From contig JAZQHT010000007.1 in assembly GCA_045540715.1 (NCBI GenBank), positions 1-36,844 on the forward strand: 36,844 nucleotides of DNA. The letters run 5' to 3'. How positions within the stretch are numbered: position 1 is the stretch's first letter; each line of letters opens with the position of its first letter. The position numbers and the translations under genes were made by a program. This document shows, piece by piece, positions 1-7,725 of this stretch. This DNA is from UMGS1279 sp045540715 (GTDB taxonomy: Bacteria; Bacillota; Clostridia; Oscillospirales; Acutalibacteraceae). The notes under the pieces are model-generated. The model was given only the letters and a program-made list of their open reading frames with translations. It was not told the DNA's origin and made no database searches.

Positions 1-61
1 CTACCGAGATTGTGGTGATGACCATAAGCAAACTGAGGAATACTGATAATGCTTTTTTCAT
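1..61 (-). CDS. Partial secreted protein (signal peptide only)
   Basis: An ATG at position 61 on the minus strand opens a frame that runs off the window edge. It encodes a typical signal peptide start: Met-Lys-Lys followed by a hydrophobic stretch (ALSVFLSLLMVITTISV). An AGGAG ribosome binding site lies about 11 nt upstream of the ATG, slightly long spacing. Only 20 codons are visible, so the mature protein and its function cannot be judged. The next gene upstream on the same strand also encodes a small secreted protein, so the two may belong to a group of exported proteins. Confidence 0.6.
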   Translation of the reverse strand, partial: MKKALSVFLSLLMVITTISV

Positions 62-328
62 CTTTGTTTTCACTCCTATAATTTATAAGATGTTTTACAC
101 CCAAAAACCGCACACCTTAAAAATGGGTATAACGATACTAGGGTATATTAACACATAAACATTATAATTTAAATTTTTGTAAATTGCAACAATAATTTTT
201 AATATTTTTAAAATATTTTATTTTAATTGTATATTTTACTAACTTTTACCTATATATATTGTAGTTTTTGGCTTCAAAAAGCTATTATTATATATGTATT
301 ATTAAATGTATTATATTATTATATAAAA
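62..328. other. AT-rich intergenic region, no gene seen
   Basis: This stretch between the partial secreted-protein gene and the terminator of the next gene is very AT-rich. I see no open reading frame with a ribosome binding site, no tRNA and no clear riboswitch-like fold. It presumably contains the promoter of the partial gene, but no convincing -35/-10 pair could be picked out. Confidence 0.5.
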
Positions 329-363
329 AAATAGTAGCGACTTTTAATGAGCCGCTACTATTT
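329..363 (-). terminator. Intrinsic terminator of the 187-aa secreted-protein gene
   Basis: An 11-bp perfect inverted repeat (AAATAGTAGCG and CGCTACTATTT) with a 13-nt loop lies just after the stop codon at 380. On the minus strand it is followed by a run of T residues. The plus strand also shows a T tract, so it may work in both directions. Confidence 0.8.
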
Positions 364-379
364 TTATTCAATTATTTAA

Positions 380-934
380 TTATTCAATTACGCAACTGAT
401 TAAATTAAAGCCGTAAGTGCTATTTTCGTTTTTAACAAAGGTTGAGGTTGCTTTAATTGGTTCAACCACTTCATCATGGGAAGTAAACGTAACATCTGAA
501 ACGACATTATAATATTCACCGTCAAAGTCGATAGAAATTATAACGTGCTTTGCCCTATCAAAACCTTTTGGAATATAATAGAAATATTCTTCATCGGTAT
601 AATCTGCTTCGTAGGCTGCTTCGTTAATTGTGATACCATAAAAATCAAGCATTTGTTCTGCAACACGATTTTTTAAAACGCGGCCATCTTCACTTTCATC
701 CAAAAGCATTACCATTGTGCCTTCAATTAAGTCGAAGTCTGAAACAAAGGCTTCATTATAAATGAAGTTGGAATTAAGCATTTCTGTAAAAACGAAGGTT
801 TCATCACTAAAAGGAACAAAGGAATCTTGCGAAACAGGTTCCGGGTACAATTTCTCATCATAAGCGGCAGAAATAGAACCAATTAAACTTAATGCTAAAA
901 CAAGCACTAGAAAAATTGTAACCACTTTTTTCAT
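380..934 (-). CDS. Small secreted protein of unknown function
   Basis: The start is taken as the ATG at 934, because an AAGAAGG ribosome binding site sits 8 nt upstream; a GTG three codons earlier is too close to that site. The protein (184 aa) begins with a clear signal peptide: Met-Lys-Lys, a hydrophobic core (VVTIFLVLVLALSLIGS) and a likely cleavage site after Ser-Ala-Ala. The mature part is acidic and rich in Tyr and Phe, with no cysteine until near the C-terminus and no motif that I recognise. It is probably exported by the Sec route. It stands alone, with its own terminator downstream at 329-363. No family can be named. Confidence 0.7.
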   Translation of the reverse strand: MKKVVTIFLVLVLALSLIGSISAAYDEKLYPEPVSQDSFVPFSDETFVFTEMLNSNFIYNEAFVSDFDLIEGTMVMLLDESEDGRVLKNRVAEQMLDFYGITINEAAYEADYTDEEYFYYIPKGFDRAKHVIISIDFDGEYYNVVSDVTFTSHDEVVEPIKATSTFVKNENSTYGFNLISCVIE

Positions 935-1077
935 AAATTGCACCTTCTTTCCTTTTTTCTATTAATATTATATTATTAAAATAACAAAAAGTCGTTTCAA
1001 AAGAATTACAGTTTGATTTCAATTTGGTTACAGATAGTTACAAATATGAAACCTTCTTTAAATTTATACCTATAAAA

Positions 1078-1118
1078 AAGAAAAAGACAAAGAATTTTTA
1101 GATTCTTTGCCTTTTTTA
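1078..1118 (-). terminator. Terminator closing the WYL-regulon island
   Basis: An inverted repeat (AAAAAG-A-CAAAGAAT and ATTCTTTG-C-CTTTTT, one mismatch) follows the stop codon of the 345-aa gene. On the minus strand it runs into a T-rich tract. It marks the downstream end of the regulon. Confidence 0.7.
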
Positions 1119-1129
1119 TTATTGGTTTT

Positions 1130-2167
1130 TTATTTATCCATCCACACGCCCGACTTATCGGAGTAGATGCCATATTGAGAATCGGTTAAGTTATGGATTA
1201 TTCTTCCTAATGCTTTTCTTTCTAAAGAAATTTCGTAAGGATATTTTTTTAGAAGGTCTAAAATTTCTTGATGTCTTAAATGTTTATCGGGATTAGAATA
1301 TTTGTTTATTACTTCGAAAATGAATAAAGGAGCCAAGCTTTTGCGAGTGTTGGATTTTTGTGGACGAAATAGTTCGTCTAATTCTTCATCTTCCATATTT
1401 TCAATCCTTTCTAATCTTAGTCTAATGCTTGTATCTACTAATTCTCTTTTGCTACCAAAATTATGTAAAACCATAGCAGCAGCTAATTGTCTAGCTTCGT
1501 TATTAATAACCAGCTTAGGAGCATTTAGATTGTAAAGGCGGCATAAACGCATTGCACGTATAACAACGTCGTAAGCACAGATATTATTGCCAACACGTTT
1601 TTCAGAATCTTTAAAAACGCGATTAACATACTCGTTGCGATATGCAATTTCTTCGTTTGATACTTGAACGTCAAGGTATTCGGATAAAACTTCTTTTTCA
1701 AATTTTTCGATAGTATTACCGTTAGCTATGTCTTTAGCAATTCTTTTAACCCAAGAAATAATTTCCATACGGTCTTCAATATCGCCGATTTTTTCCATAT
1801 CAATATCGCCAATATCAAAAGGACGGATATAAGTATCCCAAATTGTAAACACTTCTTTTGATAGAAATTTTTTTGCGTTGTCTATATTATCATCAATTTC
1901 TTCTCTAAAATTTGCAATTTCTTTTAAAGCGTTATTTAAACCTTCAAACTCTTTTTGAAAGTTTTCAAACTTATAAAGATTCCAATCCACTTTGCAACGA
2001 TAACTATCGTCTTCATCAGTATTTTTTTCATCACCACTAATACGGTCGTAATGCCACCCCGGAATATATAATATTCCATTTTCATCGGTACGTTCAAACA
2101 TAAGGGTAATAAAGTCGTTAGCTGTGAGTTCAATATCACTCATACTATCATAAATTTTATTTTCCAT
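1130..2167 (-). CDS. Unknown protein with a C-terminal winged helix like that of the neighbouring WYL regulator
   Basis: This 345-aa protein starts at an ATG preceded by AAGGAG and forms its own transcription unit behind one of the six palindromes. Residues about 1-275 are charged, mostly helical in character and match nothing I know. Residues about 279-345 align well with the N-terminal DNA-binding domain of the WYL regulator encoded at 14327-15310: both have a hydrophobic helix, a recognition-like segment with the identical run LERKA, and a Tyr-Gly/Gly-Tyr wing region. The domain resembles a winged helix but sits at the C-terminus, and no WYL domain is attached. It may bind DNA or partner with the WYL protein. 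Start and expression are well supported; function is inference. Confidence 0.75.
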   Translation of the reverse strand: MENKIYDSMSDIELTANDFITLMFERTDENGILYIPGWHYDRISGDEKNTDEDDSYRCKVDWNLYKFENFQKEFEGLNNALKEIANFREEIDDNIDNAKKFLSKEVFTIWDTYIRPFDIGDIDMEKIGDIEDRMEIISWVKRIAKDIANGNTIEKFEKEVLSEYLDVQVSNEEIAYRNEYVNRVFKDSEKRVGNNICAYDVVIRAMRLCRLYNLNAPKLVINNEARQLAAAMVLHNFGSKRELVDTSIRLRLERIENMEDEELDELFRPQKSNTRKSLAPLFIFEVINKYSNPDKHLRHQEILDLLKKYPYEISLERKALGRIIHNLTDSQYGIYSDKSGVWMDK

Positions 2168-2201
2168 AACTTATCTCTCCTTATTATTTATTGTATATAT
2201 A

Positions 2202-2236
2202 GTTATACCATTTTGCATGTACCAAACGTGGTACAT
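2202..2236 (-). promoter_or_regulatory. WYL-type operator (2217-2236) with -10 box (2202-2207)
   Basis: A 20-bp palindrome with perfect 8-bp arms (ATGTACCA and TGGTACAT) lies 50 nt upstream of the 345-aa gene. Read on the minus strand, 9 nt separate it from TATAAC, a good -10 box. No TTGACA-like -35 box is present; the palindrome occupies that place. It is one of six such sites in the island. Confidence 0.85.
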
Positions 2237-2249
2237 AGACAATATTTTT

Positions 2250-3020
2250 TTATTTTTCTATTACAATAGTTTGACATTGCAGATTTTTAACCTGATTTAT
2301 TTCTTTAAGCAGTTTTTCGTTTAGATGGGTTTGCACCAAAAGTGGTTTTGCAACAAAATTCAAATTACGAATTCTTTCAGCCCTTAACCAAAAATCTACT
2401 ATCAAACGATAACATAAATATTTATACACTAATTTTTCGCTTTTTGAAAGGGGTAAAATTTCATCTCTTTCGTTAAATACCGAAAAGTCCCCTTTTTTGT
2501 TTGGCTTTAGCACCCACTCTTTTTCGTAAAAAAGTTTTATGGGTTTAAAATACTTTAGATATTGATGAACAAACCCGCGAAAACTTCTTGTTAAACTGTA
2601 CCCACCCGTAAAAGCATTTAAACCTTTGGTTTGATGATTATCTATTGATTCTTTATATTTATTTAAACGTTTATGATAATCTGCCGTTTCTTTAAAAATG
2701 GTCAGGTTATCAATTTCGGGGGTGGTGGCAAGTAAATTGTAATATTCGTCTGTGTTAACAGGGATATTATTAACAGTGCAAATTACCGTTAGTTTATCGT
2801 TTTTATATTTGCCTTTTATAATATATTCTTTGTCTAGCAAAGCCTTTGCTTTAAAAGAGGTACCCTTTGTTAGCTTTTCGTTTTTATTGCCACAAATTAT
2901 ATTTATAATACGTTTTATCTGATGCGCGTTTTCTACTACCGCAAAATTTTCGTTTAAAGAAAGTTTTGCGGTAGTTTTATTATTTTTATAAATCTCTATT
3001 TCTTTAATTACTAACTGCAT
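2250..3020 (-). CDS. Degenerate RecF/ABC-ATPase-like protein lacking a Walker A motif (tentative)
   Basis: The 256-aa product overlaps the end of the ligase gene by 10 bp, so the two are probably translated together. Its layout recalls a shrunken RecF- or SMC-type ATPase head. Near residues 24-45, a segment of the form NFAVVEN-x-HQIKRIINIICGN falls where a GxxGxGKS loop is expected, but the glycines and lysine are missing. Near residues 190-210, LSKSEKLVYKYLCYRL resembles an ABC signature helix, and the C-terminal stretch around KPLLVQTHLNEKLLKEI...QTIVI resembles the Walker B to H-loop region without the acidic residues. If correct, it is a non-hydrolysing structural relative that may guide the ligase to DNA. 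This is pattern reading, not a family assignment. Confidence 0.55.
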   Translation of the reverse strand: MQLVIKEIEIYKNNKTTAKLSLNENFAVVENAHQIKRIINIICGNKNEKLTKGTSFKAKALLDKEYIIKGKYKNDKLTVICTVNNIPVNTDEYYNLLATTPEIDNLTIFKETADYHKRLNKYKESIDNHQTKGLNAFTGGYSLTRSFRGFVHQYLKYFKPIKLFYEKEWVLKPNKKGDFSVFNERDEILPLSKSEKLVYKYLCYRLIVDFWLRAERIRNLNFVAKPLLVQTHLNEKLLKEINQVKNLQCQTIVIEK

Positions 3021-4972
3021 AAATTTTGTTCCAACATAGCGGCAAAGTTATCTTCACTTAGCATTGCAATACCATTTGAAATAGCCGAGCCAACCTTTTT
3101 ACTGCCCGGCAAACTGCCGTATATTAAATAGTCGGTACTTTTGCTAACAATATCGTTGGTGGTTGCCCCTAATGATTCTAAAAGATTTAAAATGTCCACG
3201 CGCTCAAAATTTTTAAATGTACCCGTAACAACCACCCTTTTATTATAAAAAGGATTATTATCGTCTATTTCTTTTGGGCTGCCTTTAAAAGAAAGCTCTG
3301 TCATAAGAGAGTGTAAAACGTTTTGATTTATCGGTTTTTCATACCACTCGTAAATTGCTTCTTCAACGTTATAACTTACCCCTTCTATATACGAAAAGTG
3401 GAATTTATTTTTTATAGCGTTTTCAAAATCGGTAATAGAGCCGTAAAAATATTGATGAATAGCTTTTGCGGCTTCGGGACCTAAGTGATTAATGCCAATT
3501 CCCACTAAAAACTTGCTTAATAAACAATCACGACTTTTATTTACCGCTTCAATAATTTGATTGTATTTTTCCACTCCAAAGCCCGGTGTGTTAATAATGT
3601 TATCGGCATGGATTTCAAGATGATATAAATCTTTATAGGTTTTAATCCAACCGTTAGCAATCATTTTTTCTAAAGTGGTTGCAGAAAGGCCGTCAATGTT
3701 CATAGCGTTTTTATCACAATACCTTGCAATTCTATTAGCATTTCTTGCAATACAGTCGGAGTTTTTACAATACAAATCTTTAATACCACCGGGGGACACC
3801 TTGATGGTTAGTTCTTCGCCACAGCTAGGACAGAATTTTGGTAACTCATAGCCGCCGCTGCGACTATAATTATCGGCAATTTGCGGAATTATCATATTAG
3901 CTTTATAAACTGTTATAAGATCCCCCTCGCCAAACTCAAACTGTTCAAAGTTACTTAAATTGTGAAGGCTTGCTCTATGAACTCTAGTGCCATCAATTAG
4001 CACCTCGTCAAACTCGCCAACAATACTAACAATGCCGTTACGAGTGGTATTTAAACTTACACCTCTAAAAAAGGTTTTTACCACTTCGTCTTTCCATTTT
4101 AAAGCTAACATCCTTTTTTCGTGGTGTGAGGTTACACCTAAAGACTTACCAAAAGCAATATCGTTATATTCAAAAACAATGCCGTCAACCGGATACGCAA
4201 CACCTTCGGGTTTCCACCCTTTTATAATTTCTAACTTTTCTTCATCGGTTGTATCGGTTTCAAGTAAAATGTATTGAACCACGTCAAAATTATTTTCTTT
4301 TAAAAATTCCAACTGTTCTAATTTTGTTGAAGGTGCGTTTTCTTTTATAAGTTCAAAAGCAAAAAAGTCAATATGATAAAGTTTACCTCTATCTGCTACT
4401 AAACTTCTTACCGCCCCCGACGCTACGCTTCTAGGGTGAGTGGATTTTTCGCCCATACGGTTTAAAAAGTTAAAATCATCATAAGAAATTACGCCTTCCC
4501 CTCGCACTTCAAAACTTTCTTTACAAGGTATATGCAAAGGAATATTTCGCATTTCTAAAACAGTGTGGGTAACGTCTTCGCCAATAATACCATCGCTACC
4601 ACGAGTTATAGCCTTTGTAAATTCGCCCTTTTCATATCTTAAAACCAAAGTTAAGCCGTCTAACTTCCAAGAAAGCACAACGTCTTGATTTTTTGAAAAA
4701 GCTATTACGTCGTTTAAGTTTTTGGTTTTATTGCAAGAAAGCATAGGCTTTGTGTGTTTTACGGGAGTTAGTCCCTTTTTAACTTCGCCACCAACACGAC
4801 CAATAGGTGAATTTTTAAAGTGAAGTCCGCTTTCTTTTTCTAAAGTCGTTAGTTCTTCTATAAGCGCATCATATTCTTTATCGCTCATAATAGGTTTATC
4901 ATTTCCAAAATACGCTTTATCGGCTTTATTAATAAGGTCAATAAGTTCGTGCATCCTAAAAAGATTGTTCAT
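3011..4972 (-). CDS. Divergent NAD+-dependent DNA ligase (LigA-like, second copy likely)
   Basis: The 653-aa protein has all parts of a bacterial NAD+ ligase: an N-terminal NMN-binding region, the adenylation motif KLDG with the catalytic lysine at residue 103, TRGSDGIIGEDVT (123-135), EVRGEG (155-160), PVDGIVFEY (261-269), a four-cysteine zinc site (C381, C384, C402, C407), helix-hairpin-helix repeats and a C-terminal BRCT domain (about 574-648). It seals nicks in duplex DNA. Several positions differ from housekeeping LigA as I remember it: KLDG for KIDG, and LKWKDE where the housekeeping enzyme usually has YKFP. The gene lies behind a regulon palindrome and next to a retron and helicase. 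I infer an accessory ligase for repair or defence; whether the genome carries another ligA cannot be seen here. Confidence 0.88.
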   Translation of the reverse strand: MNNLFRMHELIDLINKADKAYFGNDKPIMSDKEYDALIEELTTLEKESGLHFKNSPIGRVGGEVKKGLTPVKHTKPMLSCNKTKNLNDVIAFSKNQDVVLSWKLDGLTLVLRYEKGEFTKAITRGSDGIIGEDVTHTVLEMRNIPLHIPCKESFEVRGEGVISYDDFNFLNRMGEKSTHPRSVASGAVRSLVADRGKLYHIDFFAFELIKENAPSTKLEQLEFLKENNFDVVQYILLETDTTDEEKLEIIKGWKPEGVAYPVDGIVFEYNDIAFGKSLGVTSHHEKRMLALKWKDEVVKTFFRGVSLNTTRNGIVSIVGEFDEVLIDGTRVHRASLHNLSNFEQFEFGEGDLITVYKANMIIPQIADNYSRSGGYELPKFCPSCGEELTIKVSPGGIKDLYCKNSDCIARNANRIARYCDKNAMNIDGLSATTLEKMIANGWIKTYKDLYHLEIHADNIINTPGFGVEKYNQIIEAVNKSRDCLLSKFLVGIGINHLGPEAAKAIHQYFYGSITDFENAIKNKFHFSYIEGVSYNVEEAIYEWYEKPINQNVLHSLMTELSFKGSPKEIDDNNPFYNKRVVVTGTFKNFERVDILNLLESLGATTNDIVSKSTDYLIYGSLPGSKKVGSAISNGIAMLSEDNFAAMLEQNLCS

Positions 4973-5002
4973 AGCCTTTATCCCCTTTTTTATTGCTAAT
5001 AT

Positions 5003-5037
5003 AGTTTATCAAACCTTATGCACTCTTTTTGGTGCAC
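5003..5037 (-). promoter_or_regulatory. WYL-type operator, variant copy (5018-5037), with -10 box (5003-5008)
   Basis: This palindrome (GTGCACCA-N4-GAGTGCAT on the minus strand) is the least symmetric of the six; the half-site nearest the -10 box departs from TGGTRCAT. It lies 46 nt upstream of the ligase ATG, and 9 nt separate it from a weak -10 box (TAAACT); TATATT further down is an alternative. Its outer edge overlaps the TAG stop codon of the upstream VWA gene. Confidence 0.75.
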
Positions 5038-6623
5038 TAAACTTTTTTATCGTGAATTTTAAACCTTGCCCACCTGCCCCAAACCGGTGGCTTGGCATCT
5101 TCATTGTTTATTAACCAAAATACCGGTACGCCAAGTGCAGCAGATTCGGGCGGATAGGTATCGTAACCATCTGTAAATATAATTACAGACGTGGGTGGGT
5201 CGTCCATCATATTAGCCGCCATATATCTAAATATTTCGCCAAAGTCGTTGCCGCCGCCACCCACGGGTTTTATTTCTAGTAATTCTTCAACACTGCAAAA
5301 GGGTATAGGCTCTGTAACCTTAACTTCGGTAAAGCTTAAAAGCCCTTGCAATTTGTTGTTGAACATATCCATAGCGCTGATAATTTCAGAATAAGCCGCC
5401 GCTATTTCTTTATCGCCAATAGAACCCGAAGTGTCAATTAAAAACCATACGTTTTTAATACTTTCGTCTTTTTCGTTAAAATCGGGCAAAAAGAAAGGGC
5501 AATCATCCATACGTTTATCGGGTGGCGAAAATGAATAATCGTTTATTTCTTCTTGCACAAATTCGTTTAAAGCCGCACGCCAATCAACTTCGGGTTCTGT
5601 TAGTTCTTTGTACTTTCTAATCATACACGCAGGCGCGCCGCCAAACCCTTTGTGGCTTTTTTCTTTTTCCATTGTTATATTAACGGCCTTCATAACAATG
5701 CCGTCCCACTTTGATTGCACTATTGCTTCTTCATCGTCATAGTTCCAATAACTGTGGTCGTCAACCGGTTCCACCATAACTTCAATATCTTTTTTGGCTT
5801 TAATTGTTAATTCATTTTTATATTTTTCGCGAAGTTCTTGATTCCTTGCTTTTAAAGATTCAATTAAGTCTTCTAACGAATTTTCTGAGTTTCCATTACT
5901 TTCTGATTTTTCGCAATTTTCTGCAGTTGCGTCACCTTCTGCAGACTGACCATCTTCAGATTTTTCGTCGCTTTTTAGGGCACTTTCTTTTTCAGCATCT
6001 TTTGCTTCATCGCTATCTTCTTTATTTTCAACCTCTTCGTCAGTATCAGCGTTATTTAGGACAGCATCTTCTTTTTTTGCCTTATCATCTGATTCGGCGC
6101 TTTCTTCTTCGCTACTTTCTAAACTCACTTCCCCCGTTTTAGAAGGAAGTTTAGCCTTTGGTAAACCGTAATAATCTACAAACTGACGATAAATCTGCTC
6201 AGCCGTAAAGTTATAACCGTCTTCACCGCTTGGCGTTTTGTTTGCGGCGATTTTGTTTTGTAACATAATTTTGGAGTAGTCCATGTTAAAACTCAAAAGA
6301 ATATTAGAGTTTACAACAATATCACAAGCCTTATCGTAATATTCAAGGTGGTATCCTGGCCTACTTCTAAACGGATGCCCTAAAGCCGCGTGCAAAACTT
6401 CGTGCATTAAAATAAATTCAAGTTCTGAATCCGCAAGAGAAAGTATAAAGTCGGGGTTAAAAGTAACCCTTATGCCATCTGTATAAACCGTTTCGCAATT
6501 TTCATCAATAGCAAACTTCATACTCATTAATAGCAGCGCATAAAAAGGTGCTTTTGAAAGCAACGAAGTTTTTGCATCTTGCAACCTATTTATAATTTTA
6601 GAAACATTAATTTGCTTTTCCAT
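5037..6623 (-). CDS. Zincin-like metallopeptidase plus VWA-domain protein (DUF2201/VWA type)
   Basis: The 528-aa protein has three parts. Residues about 1-155 form a putative metallopeptidase domain with HEVLHAALGH (74-83), matching the HExxHxxGH-type zinc ligand pattern. Residues about 160-260 are a low-complexity acidic linker rich in Glu, Asp, Ser and Lys. The C-terminal half is a VWA-like domain with a MIDAS-type DTSGS motif (397-401) after VWFLI. Its start overlaps the MoxR gene by 17 bp. MoxR ATPases are known to act with VWA proteins, the VWA domain holding a metal-bound partner while the ATPase remodels it. I infer a MoxR/VWA chaperone pair, with possible protease activity. It is the last gene of the helicase operon. 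Confidence 0.88.
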   Translation of the reverse strand: MEKQINVSKIINRLQDAKTSLLSKAPFYALLLMSMKFAIDENCETVYTDGIRVTFNPDFILSLADSELEFILMHEVLHAALGHPFRSRPGYHLEYYDKACDIVVNSNILLSFNMDYSKIMLQNKIAANKTPSGEDGYNFTAEQIYRQFVDYYGLPKAKLPSKTGEVSLESSEEESAESDDKAKKEDAVLNNADTDEEVENKEDSDEAKDAEKESALKSDEKSEDGQSAEGDATAENCEKSESNGNSENSLEDLIESLKARNQELREKYKNELTIKAKKDIEVMVEPVDDHSYWNYDDEEAIVQSKWDGIVMKAVNITMEKEKSHKGFGGAPACMIRKYKELTEPEVDWRAALNEFVQEEINDYSFSPPDKRMDDCPFFLPDFNEKDESIKNVWFLIDTSGSIGDKEIAAAYSEIISAMDMFNNKLQGLLSFTEVKVTEPIPFCSVEELLEIKPVGGGGNDFGEIFRYMAANMMDDPPTSVIIFTDGYDTYPPESAALGVPVFWLINNEDAKPPVWGRWARFKIHDKKV

Positions 6624-7725
6624 TTCTGGCCCGTCCCATAATTTGACTTAGTTTATAATAATCGGGTAATTGCAATAAAAATTCTTTATAATTTTCGTCC
6701 ATAGCTTCATAGTTTTTAATAAGTAACGATATAAAATCGGCAGGAAATGCTGCTGCATATCTTAAAGAGTTGCCTATTTTTTCTTCATCGTCTTTGCAGT
6801 CTTTAGCGTAAGCAGACATACCCGATATTACGGCATATATACAGTCGGTTTTTTGTGGGACCTTTAGCGTTTTACCTAAGAATATATCTTCAATTTTGGG
6901 TATTTCTCCCGCAACGTCACACCACGCTTTAAATTCGTAAGCAAGGCCTTTACCAATAAGGCCCGAAATTAGCGGAAACATTTCTTTTACGTTATCTGAA
7001 ATATTGTTTAAAATGTTGCTTACCATCTCCCACGAACGAGGAGTTGCAAAAGCAAGGTCATCGTTTGTAGGGTCAAACCCAAATAAACAATCACTGCGAC
7101 TTTTTAAAAAGCCTATTACTTTTGGGTTAACACCTGCGTTTTCGGCCCAATTCATCCAAGAAGCAACAGAGCCTGCAACCTCAATGTGTAATAAACGGTT
7201 AGCAAGTGCTTTTGGCATTTTAAAGGAGACCGATTTATCGGTTGTTCTGTTACCTGCCGCAATAACAATGCAGTTATCGGGTAGTTTGTGTTCACCAACA
7301 ACACGGTCTAGGGTGATTTGATAGGCCGCCGCTTGTACAGACTGAGGGGCCGCAGATATTTCATCTAGAAATAAAATATTAACTATATCTTCGCCGGGGT
7401 CCATTTGAAATATATGTGGCTTTAACCAAATGGCTAAGGTTTTATCTGCGTTAGCAGTTGGAATTCCACGCAAATCTATGGGGTTAAAAAGAAGCAAACG
7501 AACGTCGGTTATTTTTGCTTTTTTGCCCGTTTTAGAAGAAATGTCTTTTGCAATTTGCCTTATAGCTTGAGATTTACCAACACCGGGCGGCCCCCAAAGC
7601 ATTACCGATGGTAACACTTTAGGAGACACCTTATTATTAATTGCCGTGCAATATGCAAAAGATAGGTGATTTATTGTTTTTTCTACCGATAAAACCGGCA
7701 TGTTAGAATTTTTAGTTTCTGTCAT
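6607..7725 (-). CDS. MoxR-family AAA+ ATPase
   Basis: The 372-aa protein carries Walker A GPPGVGKS (45-52), Walker B ILFLDE (ending at D121-E122) and a sensor-1 type segment (CIVIAAGNRTT) in the order typical of MoxR/RavA AAA+ chaperones. Its ATG overlaps the stop of the helicase gene by one base (TAATG), and its end overlaps the VWA gene by 17 bp, so the three proteins are made from one message by coupled translation. MoxR ATPases usually remodel or load a cofactor into a partner recognised by an adjacent VWA protein, here the product of 5037-6623. The client may be the helicase encoded just upstream; that is inference. Confidence 0.92.
   Translation of the reverse strand: MTETKNSNMPVLSVEKTINHLSFAYCTAINNKVSPKVLPSVMLWGPPGVGKSQAIRQIAKDISSKTGKKAKITDVRLLLFNPIDLRGIPTANADKTLAIWLKPHIFQMDPGEDIVNILFLDEISAAPQSVQAAAYQITLDRVVGEHKLPDNCIVIAAGNRTTDKSVSFKMPKALANRLLHIEVAGSVASWMNWAENAGVNPKVIGFLKSRSDCLFGFDPTNDDLAFATPRSWEMVSNILNNISDNVKEMFPLISGLIGKGLAYEFKAWCDVAGEIPKIEDIFLGKTLKVPQKTDCIYAVISGMSAYAKDCKDDEEKIGNSLRYAAAFPADFISLLIKNYEAMDENYKEFLLQLPDYYKLSQIMGRARNGKAN

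Noticed and set aside
3987..4277. Plus-strand frames opposite the island genes, such as those inside the ligase and VWA genes
   Set aside because: They are antisense shadows of well-supported genes, with no ribosome binding sites or recognisable domains.
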